Shown: piece by piece, positions 1-8,277 of the stretch
How positions within the stretch are numbered: the first letter of the stretch is position 1
How the letters are laid out: every line of letters starts with the position of its first letter
The notes under the pieces: model-generated
What the model saw: only the letters and a program-made list of their open reading frames with translations
What the model was told of the DNA's origin: nothing
Database searches by the model: none
Assembly (NCBI RefSeq): GCF_014280965.1
Contig: NZ_JACODZ010000008.1
Coordinates: forward strand, 248,001 to 312,000
Reading direction: 5' to 3'
Origin: Echinicola salinicaeni
Lineage (GTDB): Bacteria; Bacteroidota; Bacteroidia; Cytophagales; Cyclobacteriaceae
Length of the DNA: 64,000 nt
Made by a program: the position numbers and the translations under genes

Positions 1-453
1 AGTAAGGTTCCAATTCAGCAAAGTAGACAGAATAATTGCAGGCCCATAAATCGTGATGCCAGCAGCAAGCCCCCTTTGGATCAAAAATAGAAAGGCAGCA
101 AGGGTTCTGGTTTTTAAATCAAACCTTGACTCCAAAAATTCATAGGCTGTATAAACCTTTAACTTATAATAAATGGGAAGAAAGGTCACAGAAAGGATAA
201 TCATGGCTATAGGCAAGCCAAAATAGAACTGCACAAATCGCATCCCATCTTGATAAGCCTGCCCAGGTGTGCTCAAAAAGGTAATAGCTGAAGCTTGAGT
301 GGCCATTATGGACAAACCTATAGTCCACCATCCAAGTTCATTCCCACCCTTAAGGTAGCTGTCCATATCCTTTGGTCCATAGGTTTTGTATACACCATAA
401 CCGATAATGGCGATCAAGGTTCCAAAAAGGACAATCCAATCAAAATAACTCAT
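1..453 (-). CDS. Sodium:solute symporter (SSS family), partial
   Basis: This is the first 151 codons of a sodium/solute symporter; the C-terminus lies beyond the window. The reading frame starts at the ATG complementary to 451-453 and stays open to base 1. The N-terminus is a membrane segment followed by a Tyr/Lys/Asp-rich linker. Then comes the stretch reading YLKGGNELGWWTIGLSIMAT, with QASAITFLSTPGQAY close behind, which is typical of helices 1-2 of SSS proteins where the sodium site forms. The substrate cannot be read from this part. It is the last gene of an overlapping unit with a 34-aa microprotein and a PIG-L deacetylase, which suggests uptake of a sugar or amino-sugar compound (inference). 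Confidence 0.85.
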   Translation of the reverse strand, partial: MSYFDWIVLFGTLIAIIGYGVYKTYGPKDMDSYLKGGNELGWWTIGLSIMATQASAITFLSTPGQAYQDGMRFVQFYFGLPIAMIILSVTFLPIYYKLKVYTAYEFLESRFDLKTRTLAAFLFLIQRGLAAGITIYGPAIILSTLLNWNLT

Positions 454-554
454 GAATAATATTTGGTAATAGTATAAAACAAAAGTATCAAGCCCGCCAA
501 GACCAGTATTAATAAAGCATACAATTTATTCCAGTTTACCGATGGCTTATTCAT
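450..554 (-). CDS. 34-aa single-pass membrane microprotein
   Basis: A 34-codon ORF starts at the ATG complementary to 552-554. The predicted peptide has a short polar N-terminus (MNKPSVNWNKLY), one hydrophobic helix (ALLILVLAGLILLFY) and a short polar tail. Its start overlaps the end of the PIG-L gene by 8 nt (ATGAATAA), and its stop overlaps the start of the symporter gene (TCATGA). Such a tight fit on both sides argues for a real, translationally coupled gene. I infer that it is an accessory subunit of the symporter. I do not recognise a named family. Confidence 0.65.
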   Translation of the reverse strand: MNKPSVNWNKLYALLILVLAGLILLFYTITKYYS

Positions 555-3024
555 TACCTTGCTCTATTAGATTAACAAAAAGTTTAATTGCCCCTGGAAC
601 TCCTGCAGGCAACAACCTGAACCAAGAAATCCCTGAATAGGTATACGTTCCTTTCCCATATTTTGCCAAAAGGAGACTTCCCTTACTTGCACTTTCACCT
701 GGATCATTCATGGTAAGTGGCGTAACGTATTGCTTGTCCCAATTATCTGGGAAGTACAAACCTCTTTCCTGTACCCATCCTTCAAAATCCTCCATACTTA
801 TGGGATTAGGCCCTTGCAAAACCGAATGGGCTTTGAAGTCCACCATTACAGGTGAATTTTCAACCGCTACCCTTTTCCGGGTAATATCAAAAGGATAGGG
901 GCCCAACTGATCTGTCATCAATGAAGCGGTGGTATTGTATTGGACAATCAAGTTCCCCCCGTTTTCAACATATTTCATTAATTCGTCAAACTGATTGACC
1001 AATTGCTCATTGACGTTAAAGGCTCTGATTCCTATTATGACAGTTGAAAAACCTGACAGCCTTGCTTCATCAAAACTTCCACTTTCCAAAATTGATACCG
1101 AATATCCTAGGTTCTGCAATACCTGGGGAACATCATCTCCTGCCCCTGGAATATAGGCTATCTTTTGATCACTGATCTTCAGATCAAGTTTAATTAAATC
1201 AAATTTTGCTTTTGGAAAATAAGTCAGTTCAGGAATATGCTTATAACTGATATGCCTTACTCCTTGATCATAGGTTTTACCACCATTAGTCTTATACTGA
1301 GCTGTTATGCTGGTCTTGCCTATTTTTGCATCACCATTGATACTGATTTGATAAGTAATTGTTTTATCGTTTTGATTCTTATCCTCCGATATAATCTTAT
1401 AGGCACTTTGCGACAAGCCTAATAGTTCCAAGCTTCCAGGAACTAGTTTATCTTTAAATTTTACACTAATAGTAAAAATTGCGGGCTTGCCAGCAATGGC
1501 GTAAACCTGATCTTGTTCAATGCTCAACTGAATGGCAGGAATCAAAACAAAAGGTTGGTTGATCTCGCCATCAACCGGATCATTATATTTATACTTTAAA
1601 GGCACATCAAGTTGAAATTGCTGTCCATCAATATTGAAACTAACCTTAGCTAAAATAGTTGGCTTATTGAATGCCATACCTATCTTGCATTGGTCTGTTA
1701 CGTTATAAAGCTTGCCTTTTGGTTCTTTTTCTATCCAATAAGGCTGAGAAACATTGTTACTAGTTACGAAGGACAGCTGCATTCTTTCCCTCAAAACCTC
1801 ATTATTTGAGACTGTTTTGTTCAAATCATGATTTCCATCCTGGACGTCTATTTTATTCACTTCCACTGGAATTGAGGATGGATTATTAAAAATAAAGGTT
1901 GTATTCACCTTTTCTCCAACATAAGCCTCTTGTTTGTCTGCTAAAAGCTCCATTTTTAGCCCTAGCGTATTCACAACTATTTCATCAATAAGTGCTTTTT
2001 TCTCTTTAATCCACTTTTCTTTACTTTTGACTTGATACAACAGCGCTTTTACCTTGAGTAGATTAGCCAGATTATTGTCCAAATGAACAAAATCAAAATT
2101 TGAAATCGCCTTATCTAGGGCCAACTGAATTTCCTTTCCATCTTTAATTGTGTTCCATCGATTTTCTACTCCTTCAAAAGGATCATTTTGAAATTTTTCC
2201 CCATCCACCAATTCAATAATATCTTCAATCTGCCCAATTGAAGCCGTTGAGCCAAAGCCTTGGGATTTGTGCATGGTCCGGCTATTAGCTGCTATTTGTG
2301 CATAGCTAGTACCCAATAGATCATTATACTCTCCCACTGGAAAAGAATGATAAATAGCATCCTTTGATGGCTCATACGGTCCTCCCCAATTATAGGCATT
2401 CCAAAATACTCTTTTGGTTTCCCAAGTATCTACTTTATCCAGTTGTTTGGGAAAAACATTCGGATCTGCAGCCGCTTTGAAAGCCTCAGTAGATAAAATA
2501 GCAGAAGTGGTATGGTGGCCATGGGTGGTACCTGGAATGGTATTGAACCTATTGATAATGATATCTGGCTGATAATTCCGGATGACCCATACCACATCTG
2601 AAAGTAATTCTTCCTTATCCCAATTATTAAGGGTTTCAGAGGGATTCTTACTATATCCAAAATCTATTGCTCTGGAAAAGAACTGTTGTCCCCCATCTGT
2701 CTTCCTTGCTTTCAAAAGCTCCTGAGTCCTGATCATTCCCAATTCTACACCTAATTCTTTACCAATAAGATTTTGTCCTCCATCTCCCCTTGTCAGCGAT
2801 AAATAGCCCACCTGAACATGTTCTTTATTACCTAAATAAGCTATTAATCTTGTGTTTTCATCATCTGGGTGAGCAGCTATATACAGCACTCTTTTGGTTT
2901 CATTTAACCTTAATAATTGATGAAATATATAAGATGAAGGTTGAGGGGTGATTTTTTCGGCAGCAGCTTGGCCAAAAATAGAAATCAAAATAAGTGAAAA
3001 TAGTAATCGGGTTTTTAGCTTCAT
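547..3024 (-). CDS. Secreted PIG-L family deacetylase (LmbE-like), 825 aa
   Basis: A signal peptide (about residues 1-22) precedes a PIG-L/LmbE domain. The metal-binding motif AHPDDE is at residues 51-56, and the second metal motif THGHH lies near residue 165. PIG-L enzymes are zinc-dependent and remove acetyl groups from N-acetylglucosaminyl-type substrates. The protein is about three times the length of a stand-alone LmbE. The middle looks like beta-sandwich domains, and the last roughly 200 residues (from IAYIPGAGDDVPQVL) resemble a ThuA/glutamine-amidotransferase-like fold. It probably acts in the periplasm or outer envelope. It is the first gene of the unit with the microprotein and the SSS transporter. 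The exact substrate is unknown. Confidence 0.88.
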   Translation of the reverse strand: MKLKTRLLFSLILISIFGQAAAEKITPQPSSYIFHQLLRLNETKRVLYIAAHPDDENTRLIAYLGNKEHVQVGYLSLTRGDGGQNLIGKELGVELGMIRTQELLKARKTDGGQQFFSRAIDFGYSKNPSETLNNWDKEELLSDVVWVIRNYQPDIIINRFNTIPGTTHGHHTTSAILSTEAFKAAADPNVFPKQLDKVDTWETKRVFWNAYNWGGPYEPSKDAIYHSFPVGEYNDLLGTSYAQIAANSRTMHKSQGFGSTASIGQIEDIIELVDGEKFQNDPFEGVENRWNTIKDGKEIQLALDKAISNFDFVHLDNNLANLLKVKALLYQVKSKEKWIKEKKALIDEIVVNTLGLKMELLADKQEAYVGEKVNTTFIFNNPSSIPVEVNKIDVQDGNHDLNKTVSNNEVLRERMQLSFVTSNNVSQPYWIEKEPKGKLYNVTDQCKIGMAFNKPTILAKVSFNIDGQQFQLDVPLKYKYNDPVDGEINQPFVLIPAIQLSIEQDQVYAIAGKPAIFTISVKFKDKLVPGSLELLGLSQSAYKIISEDKNQNDKTITYQISINGDAKIGKTSITAQYKTNGGKTYDQGVRHISYKHIPELTYFPKAKFDLIKLDLKISDQKIAYIPGAGDDVPQVLQNLGYSVSILESGSFDEARLSGFSTVIIGIRAFNVNEQLVNQFDELMKYVENGGNLIVQYNTTASLMTDQLGPYPFDITRKRVAVENSPVMVDFKAHSVLQGPNPISMEDFEGWVQERGLYFPDNWDKQYVTPLTMNDPGESASKGSLLLAKYGKGTYTYSGISWFRLLPAGVPGAIKLFVNLIEQGNE

Positions 3025-3462
3025 AAAGTATGGTCTTATAAAATCGAATCTAAAATAACCATTATATATGATAAAACACTTTTATATAAGTGGTATTGGA
3101 GATTAAAGGTTTGTCATTTATATGGCTTAAGAACATACCATCGTTGGAATATAAATCTAGCCTAGCACCTTAGTATTAAGGTAAAATGAGGCAAAATAAA
3201 ATCAGATAAGCAAACTCAAAAAAATGATGTCCAAAATTCGATACTGACAATTTTCCTCCAATTATTACTGAATATTTGGCATATCAAGTTTATTAATTCA
3301 ATAGGTAGCTAATTTTATTCGTATTTTTAGTAAAATATCATTAAACATTCTTAATTTATTTATCAACGGCAAAAGAAAACATATATAGAAACATACTTAG
3401 AATTTATTTGAATCATTAACCTCTATTGGGAATTTGTTTACCAAGTTTCAAACTAAAACATT
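3025..3462. other. Intergenic region between divergent genes
   Basis: An AT-rich gap of 438 bp separates the PIG-L gene (minus) from the DUF4136 lipoprotein gene (plus), so it should carry both promoters. I see only weak short dyads (CACTT/AAGTG at 3077-3092 and CCTTA/TAAGG at 3168-3181). No ORF or RNA gene is supported. Confidence 0.4.
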
Positions 3463-4005
3463 ATGAATAAACAAAGTCTAATTGCCATTGCTACTATTAT
3501 TTATTTGTTCAGTAGCTGCTCTGCAGGAAAAGTCATTGACATCAATTCAGATGAGAACTTTCATATCAATAATTATGAAAGTTTTGATTTTTATCAAACA
3601 GACCTTGAAATCGACCAGATGCCAGAATTTGAAAAACGTGTAGATTGGATAAAAGAAGCCATAGGAGAAGAATTTCGTGATTTAGGCTTGAAAAGAGATA
3701 CAGTTACCCCTGAACTTTTAGTCAATATCGGCATAGTACTAGAAGAAAAAATCCAAACTAGAGAAACAGACCTAAGAAGTGACCCTCCAACCTATATCGG
3801 GCAAAGAAGGTACCATTGGGAAGTACAAGAAGTAGAAGTTGGACGATATAATGAAGGTACTTTTACCTTAGACTTGGTAGATGCAAAAACTGAAAACTTG
3901 ATGTGGAAAGGGGTTGCTGAAGGTATTGTATCTGATAATGAAAACCGAGCCTATAAAAACATCAAAGAGGGAACAAAGAAATTATTATCTGATTTAGACC
4001 ATTAA
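3463..4005 (+). CDS. DUF4136 domain lipoprotein
   Basis: This 180-aa protein has a lipoprotein signal peptide with the lipobox Cys at residue 19 (LFSSC). The body matches the DUF4136 style: an early YESFDFYQT segment, a central 'ELLVNIGIVLEEK' strand and a C-terminal 'LVDAKTENLMWKGVAEG' segment, in which a family aromatic/Trp residue follows the 'Asp-Ala-x-Thr' turn. The function of DUF4136 is unknown; members are envelope lipoproteins. It lies 27 bp upstream of a second lipoprotein with a similar WSG/WKG ending, so the two are probably co-transcribed. Confidence 0.75.
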   Translation: MNKQSLIAIATIIYLFSSCSAGKVIDINSDENFHINNYESFDFYQTDLEIDQMPEFEKRVDWIKEAIGEEFRDLGLKRDTVTPELLVNIGIVLEEKIQTRETDLRSDPPTYIGQRRYHWEVQEVEVGRYNEGTFTLDLVDAKTENLMWKGVAEGIVSDNENRAYKNIKEGTKKLLSDLDH

Positions 4006-4032
4006 AATTCTTTTAAAACTAACCTTAACGCT

Positions 4033-4623
4033 ATGAAAAACTTATGGATTTTATTCCTTTTACTAATGATGGCTTGTTCTAGCAGCACTTCAATAGTAAG
4101 TTCTTGGAAAGAACCTGGAGCAAATACCCAGAACACCAAATTTTCAAAAATTTTGGCTGTAGTAATGGCCAGTACAGAGTCAGCGAGAAGACAAGCAGAA
4201 GATGAACTTGCAAGAGAAAATCCAATTTTTGTCCCATCATATCAAGTCCTCAATAGCAAGGAAGTGTCTATGGACAAAGAAAAAAGTGGGGATATCTTGA
4301 AAGATCAAAATATTGACGGAGTATTGATACTAAAACTAGTGGACAAAGAAAAAACCCAAAATTATGTCCCTGGTTCTTATACGGGAGGATACTACGGGAG
4401 GTATAGTTATTACTGGGGAGGCTACTATGATCCTGGCTATTACCAAGAAAACACTAATTATTTGATTGAAGTCAGTCTATATTCCCTTGAAAAGAATGAG
4501 CTAGTTTGGTCTGGTATCAGCTCTACAGTAAATCCAAGTTCTGTTGAAAAAACGGTGAAAAATATTCTTAACGAATCATATAAGCAAATGAGAGTAGATG
4601 GATTTTTACCTCCAGCGAATTGA
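4033..4623 (+). CDS. Small lipoprotein, DUF4136-like neighbour
   Basis: This 196-aa protein has a short lipoprotein signal (Cys at residue 15, MMAC). After the signal, SSWKEPG and 'FSKILAVVMASTESARRQAEDELA' are seen. A Gly/Tyr-rich stretch follows (residues about 115-137), and the end reads 'LYSLEKNELVWSGIS', paralleling the preceding lipoprotein. It is probably anchored in the outer membrane. I do not recognise a specific function. A strong terminator follows, so this pair forms a transcription unit. Confidence 0.65.
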   Translation: MKNLWILFLLLMMACSSSTSIVSSWKEPGANTQNTKFSKILAVVMASTESARRQAEDELARENPIFVPSYQVLNSKEVSMDKEKSGDILKDQNIDGVLILKLVDKEKTQNYVPGSYTGGYYGRYSYYWGGYYDPGYYQENTNYLIEVSLYSLEKNELVWSGISSTVNPSSVEKTVKNILNESYKQMRVDGFLPPAN

Positions 4624-4677
4624 TTATGGTAAAATAAGCTTAATCAAAAAAGAGGAAAGTTTTTTATCTGACAAGAT

Positions 4678-4706
4678 GAGCCGGTTTTTACATCGGCTCT
4701 TTTTTG
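4678..4706 (+). terminator. Rho-independent terminator after the lipoprotein pair
   Basis: Stem GAGCCG (4678-4683) pairs with CGGCTC (4694-4699) across a 10-nt loop and is followed by six T. It lies 54 bp downstream of the second lipoprotein stop. Confidence 0.75.
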
Positions 4707-4950
4707 TGTCAATTACTTTTCATTTAAGAAACAAATTAACACTTGATTAATCCAATGTAAAAAGTTTCAATGGATTTTGGATTAAGCAATATTTCTGGGG
4801 GTGAATAATTTCAAACTTAAATTTTGTCTACCCTTGTCAGATTAAGTGTAGTTGAAGTTACAGACCTGCCTAGACAGTCAATTGCGTAAAAGGAAACACA
4901 GATGCATTATAAATAAATATCCGTGTTCATCTTTATCCATCTGTGGTTGA

Positions 4951-5009
4951 TAAATAGCGCATATCAAAGCTAAAATAGACTGTTTTTCCCCGACTTTTCG
5001 GCTTGGTCC
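4951..5009. repeat. 59-bp direct repeat, copy 1
   Basis: It begins TAAATAGCGCATATCAAAGC and ends CGGCTTGGTCC. It matches 5163-5221 at nearly every position, with a few substitutions around the GTTTTTCCCC run. Its sense and origin are unknown. Confidence 0.85.
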
Positions 5010-5030
5010 AACCTTGCCCCAAACTAATAC

Positions 5031-5085
5031 CAAAGCTGGGGCAAAGCTGTATCAAAGCTGGGGTAAAGCTAGGGCAAAGCTGGGT
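5031..5085. repeat. 11-bp tandem repeat, five units
   Basis: Five consecutive 11-bp units begin at 5031, 5042, 5053, 5064 and 5075, with consensus CAAAGCTGGGG. Units 1 and 3 are identical; unit 2 ends in TAT, unit 4 is TAAAGCTAGGG and unit 5 is slightly degenerate at its end. It lies between the two 59-bp repeats. Confidence 0.9.
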
Positions 5086-5122
5086 TTAGCCCTCTTTTTT
5101 GTTCATAAACTCTCTTCCTGGT

Positions 5123-5139
5123 CCAGATTTGCAATCTGG
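5123..5139. repeat. Short perfect inverted repeat
   Basis: CCAGATT and AATCTGG are separated by TGC, forming a tight 7-bp hairpin. It has no T tract on either side, so it is not an obvious terminator. It is probably a REP-like palindrome. Confidence 0.6.
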
Positions 5140-5162
5140 GTCCATAAATAAGCGGTATTTAA

Positions 5163-5221
5163 TAAATAGTGCATATCAAAGCTAAAATAGACTGTTTTCC
5201 CCCAGTTTTTCGGCTTGGTCC
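5163..5221. repeat. 59-bp direct repeat, copy 2
   Basis: This is the second copy of the repeat at 4951-5009, in the same orientation, starting TAAATAGTGCATATCAAAGC. Confidence 0.85.
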
Positions 5222-5264
5222 TGAATTTTGAGTACAGTATGTGAACACTAAAAATTGACATATA

Positions 5265-5297
5265 CAAAAAAAAGGACAGCTGTTATACTGTCCTTTT
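5265..5297 (-). terminator. Terminator of the tRNA-Thr pair
   Basis: On the minus strand a 10-bp stem AAAAGGACAG/CTGTCCTTTT (5270-5279 with 5288-5297) is followed by more T. It sits 2 bp past the end of the downstream tRNA-Thr gene. Confidence 0.8.
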
Positions 5298-5299
5298 GA

Positions 5300-5371
<72 letters not shown>

Positions 5372-5423
5372 ATTTTATTATCCAGTAAATCAATACCGAA
5401 ATAATAAATTAATAAGAAATAGA

Positions 5424-5495
<72 letters not shown>

Positions 5496-5514
5496 TTTTT
5501 TTTATGTTCCCATA

Positions 5515-5528
5515 CCGATAGTTATCGG
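5515..5528. repeat. Palindrome CCGATAGTTATCGG
   Basis: A 14-bp palindrome-like element just upstream of the tandem tRNA-Thr genes, closely related to the one at 18413-18428. Both sit next to tRNA genes. Confidence 0.6.
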
Positions 5529-5654
5529 GATAAGGTGACTTTTGCTTTAGTCTTTCAAATAATCTTGAAATCTCAAGGCTTTTTTTGCTCGGGCTTTTCC
5601 CTTATTGCGAGTGCAAATATATGGGCATTCTTATATCATCCCAAATGATTTGGT

Positions 5655-5688
5655 AAAAAAATTAGGGAGATATTTTTATCTCCCTAAT
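5655..5688 (-). terminator. Terminator after the DUF349 gene
   Basis: A perfect 12-bp stem ATTAGGGAGATA/TATCTCCCTAAT (5661-5672 with 5677-5688) has a 4-nt loop and a T run on the minus strand. It lies 10 bp after the stop codon. Confidence 0.85.
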
Positions 5689-5698
5689 AGTTAGAAAC

Positions 5699-7558
5699 TT
5701 AAAATTCTCTTAGAATGGAAAGTTTTTTCTTAAGCTTCTCAATCTCCTCTTCTGCTTTCTCTATTTTCTGATCAAATTGATCTTTGAGTTTATCAGCAGT
5801 TTTTGATGAAGCAAAAAATTCAAGATTATTTTTCCACAAAGTTATATTGTTTTCAAGATCACTTATCTGTTTTCTAATACCGTGTTCCTTTTTGTTGAAC
5901 ACCCTATCAGAATTTGGATCAGATTGAATTTTGTTCAAGTTCAAACGGAATAGGAATTCTTCCCTATTTTCTCCATCAGTATCCATTACATCAACACAAG
6001 ATTCAACTGCTTCGTTAAACTTAGCAGCTATACTCTTGATATTCTTTCTAGGAACGAAACCAATAGAATTATATTCTTCCACTAATTTTTCCAGCTTTTC
6101 AATAGTAAGCTCATCAGAACCAGGTAAACCACTTATTTTCTCACATATGGCTTCTTTAAGCTCCAAGTTCTTCTCAAACTCTTGATTAGTTTCTTTATTG
6201 GCCTGTCTTCTATTATCGAAAAAGGTATCACAAGCAGTTTTAAACTTCCTGTAGAGCTCATCCCTAACTTTCTCAGGTGTTGGTCCGAGTTTCTTCCATT
6301 CTTGTTGAAGTTTAATTAAGGCATTAGAGGTATTTTGCCAATCGGTACTGTCTTTAAGCGTTTCTGCTTTTTCAATCAAGCCCTCTGCTTTTTCTTTGTT
6401 TATCCTTCTAATTTCATCCAGTTCTTTGAAGAATAAATTTTTATTATGGAAAAACTGTTTAAAACAGCCCCAAAAACTCCTATTTATCTCTCTCCCACAT
6501 TCTCTTGGTACCGGCCCAATAGATTCCCATTCTTTTTGGATTGCAAGGATTTCCTTGGTCTTAACATTCCACTCTTTGATCCGATTAGCCTTAAATTCTT
6601 TAAATTCATCCAGCTTTTTGATCAAAGCTTCTTTTTTAACTTGGTTCTCTTTAAATACCTCCTTTTGACTTTCATAATATGCTTTACGCTTAGCATATAC
6701 AGCATCGGAAGCACCTTTAAACCTCTGCCAAACATTTTCTTGTTCCTCTCTAGGTACAGGACCAATATGCTTAAACTCTTCATGAAGGTCGTTCAATGCC
6801 TTGATAGCACTTCTCAGGTCTTCTTCTTCATTGAGCGCTTCAGCCTTCTCACAAAGCTCTATCTTACCTTCAAGGTTCTTTTTACGATCGAGTTCCTTTA
6901 ATTCGAAATAGATACTTCTATTATCATAGAATCGATCCATTAAAGCATTATATGAAGCCCATAAGCTCTTATTTTGAGCCCCGGGAACAGGACCTATTTC
7001 CTTCCATTCTTGTTGGATATCCTTAATGGTAGAGATACTGTGAGTAGTTTCCTCTCCATCTACCAATTCTCTTAATTTTTCTAGGATTTGGTTCTTGGAA
7101 TAAAGGTTTTTCTCCTTTTCCTTCTCCAGGTTCTTTATTTGTTCTGTCCTTCGATTCTTGAAATCACCGTATAAGGCAAAAAATATCTTGTCTTCTTCTG
7201 TTTGTCTATATTGGAAATCATCTTCTACACCTCCATCATTCAAAAAGCTTTTTAAAGCTCCTTCCCTCTCCTTCTTATAATGGTCCTCCTCAAAGTGACT
7301 TTTTATATCATTTACTATTTGATCGGATTTGATGTAATTACCTTTTTCTATAATTTCCTTCAGCGCTCCTATCAGCTGCTTTTTGGAATAATTACCATAA
7401 TCTACATCGTGGTGTTCTTCTTCATGATGCTCATCATCATGATGATCCTCTTCATGGTTTTCCACATTTTCCGATTCTTGCTGATTACCCATTTCAGTGG
7501 ATTCCACTGATTCTTGGGTCACCTTGTTTTCTTCTGACATTTCCTTATCGTTCTTCAT
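5699..7558 (-). CDS. DUF349 repeat protein, 619 aa
   Basis: The N-terminus is an acidic and histidine-rich tail (residues about 30-55, repeated HHDDEHHEEEHH), followed by a long alpha-helical, highly charged body. At least five repeats of the pattern EWKxIGPVP are visible (QEWKEIGPVP, EEFKHIGPVP, KEWESIGPVP, QEWKKLGPTP and EEYNSIGFVP), which is the DUF349 signature. The last roughly 60 residues form a coiled coil. DUF349 is a helical domain without an assigned reaction. The protein has no signal peptide, so it is cytoplasmic. The His-rich tail may bind metal (inference). It is followed by its own terminator and preceded by yqgE. Confidence 0.85.
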   Translation of the reverse strand: MKNDKEMSEENKVTQESVESTEMGNQQESENVENHEEDHHDDEHHEEEHHDVDYGNYSKKQLIGALKEIIEKGNYIKSDQIVNDIKSHFEEDHYKKEREGALKSFLNDGGVEDDFQYRQTEEDKIFFALYGDFKNRRTEQIKNLEKEKEKNLYSKNQILEKLRELVDGEETTHSISTIKDIQQEWKEIGPVPGAQNKSLWASYNALMDRFYDNRSIYFELKELDRKKNLEGKIELCEKAEALNEEEDLRSAIKALNDLHEEFKHIGPVPREEQENVWQRFKGASDAVYAKRKAYYESQKEVFKENQVKKEALIKKLDEFKEFKANRIKEWNVKTKEILAIQKEWESIGPVPRECGREINRSFWGCFKQFFHNKNLFFKELDEIRRINKEKAEGLIEKAETLKDSTDWQNTSNALIKLQQEWKKLGPTPEKVRDELYRKFKTACDTFFDNRRQANKETNQEFEKNLELKEAICEKISGLPGSDELTIEKLEKLVEEYNSIGFVPRKNIKSIAAKFNEAVESCVDVMDTDGENREEFLFRLNLNKIQSDPNSDRVFNKKEHGIRKQISDLENNITLWKNNLEFFASSKTADKLKDQFDQKIEKAEEEIEKLKKKLSILREF

Positions 7559-7612
7559 AATCTCTATGAGTACATCTTACCAAATATGCTATAAGCAAAA
7601 GTAATAAATAAT

Positions 7613-8185
7613 TTAATTTAATCTTGGGTCGATTGGATAATTTGCCAAAACCTGAAAATCTCCTCCCATATTTCGTAGAGCAACCCTCCAAAGCTCATCA
7701 GGCGATGAGTCAAAAATCGTCTTCGCATCCACTTGATCACATAATATCCAGGTTTTCTCTTTTAGTTCATCCTCCAATTGTCCCTCTGACCAACCAGAAT
7801 AACCAATAAAAAACCTAAACCCTTCAAGATCAACCTGCCCTGTTTTATACTTAGTTACCAACTCCTCAAAATTCCCTCCCCAATATAAATCCTCTCCTAG
7901 TTGAACACTGCCTTCCAAGAGAGAAGGGCCTTGATAGATAAAATGTAAAGTATTTTGCTCTACTGGGCCTCCTACATATACTTCCATGTCAAGAAATTCC
8001 AGTTCATCTAACAAATCCTTAATCTTCAATATCGACAACTTATTTAAAACAAGACCAAAGGAACCGTTCTCATTACTTTCACATAGCAACACCACCGATC
8101 TTACAAAATTCTCATCTTGTAGAAAAGGCTCCGATATAAGTAATTGCCCCGATTTAGGTGTGATTTTCTCGTTTTTATCCATCAA
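7613..8185 (-). CDS. YqgE/AlgH family protein
   Basis: This 190-aa protein shows the family signature near the start (SGQLLISEPFLQDENFVRSV), followed by GSFGLVLNK and, later, VYVGGPVEQNTLHFIY and GYSGWSEGQLEDEL. This DUF179 fold is widespread; the biochemical role is not established. Two ATG codons open the ORF, and the second is equally likely to be the start. It is divergent from pdxH with a 90-bp intergenic space. Confidence 0.9.
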   Translation of the reverse strand: MMDKNEKITPKSGQLLISEPFLQDENFVRSVVLLCESNENGSFGLVLNKLSILKIKDLLDELEFLDMEVYVGGPVEQNTLHFIYQGPSLLEGSVQLGEDLYWGGNFEELVTKYKTGQVDLEGFRFFIGYSGWSEGQLEDELKEKTWILCDQVDAKTIFDSSPDELWRVALRNMGGDFQVLANYPIDPRLN

Positions 8186-8277
8186 AGAGTATTTGATATT
8201 CGATCTTTAATATAGGTCAAAATTTCATAAATGCAATTAACAATGGTATTTTTATGACGATAAAAATCACTGGTAAA

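Larger units (their letters stand above)
4707..5264. other. Repeat-rich intergenic patch
   Basis: No gene is supported here. The stretch holds an 8-bp inverted repeat (CACAGATG 4897-4904 / CATCTGTG 4938-4945), two copies of a 59-bp repeat, a five-unit 11-bp tandem repeat, and a CCAGATT-TGC-AATCTGG hairpin (5123-5139). It ends at the tandem tRNA-Thr genes. Confidence 0.6.

Noticed and set aside
4897..5221. Repeat patch as a CRISPR array
   Set aside because: The 11-bp units are directly joined without spacers, and the 59-bp copies are only two; no cas genes are near.
6446..6901. Open frame antisense to the DUF349 gene
   Set aside because: The minus-strand protein has clear repeats; the plus frame is a composition shadow.
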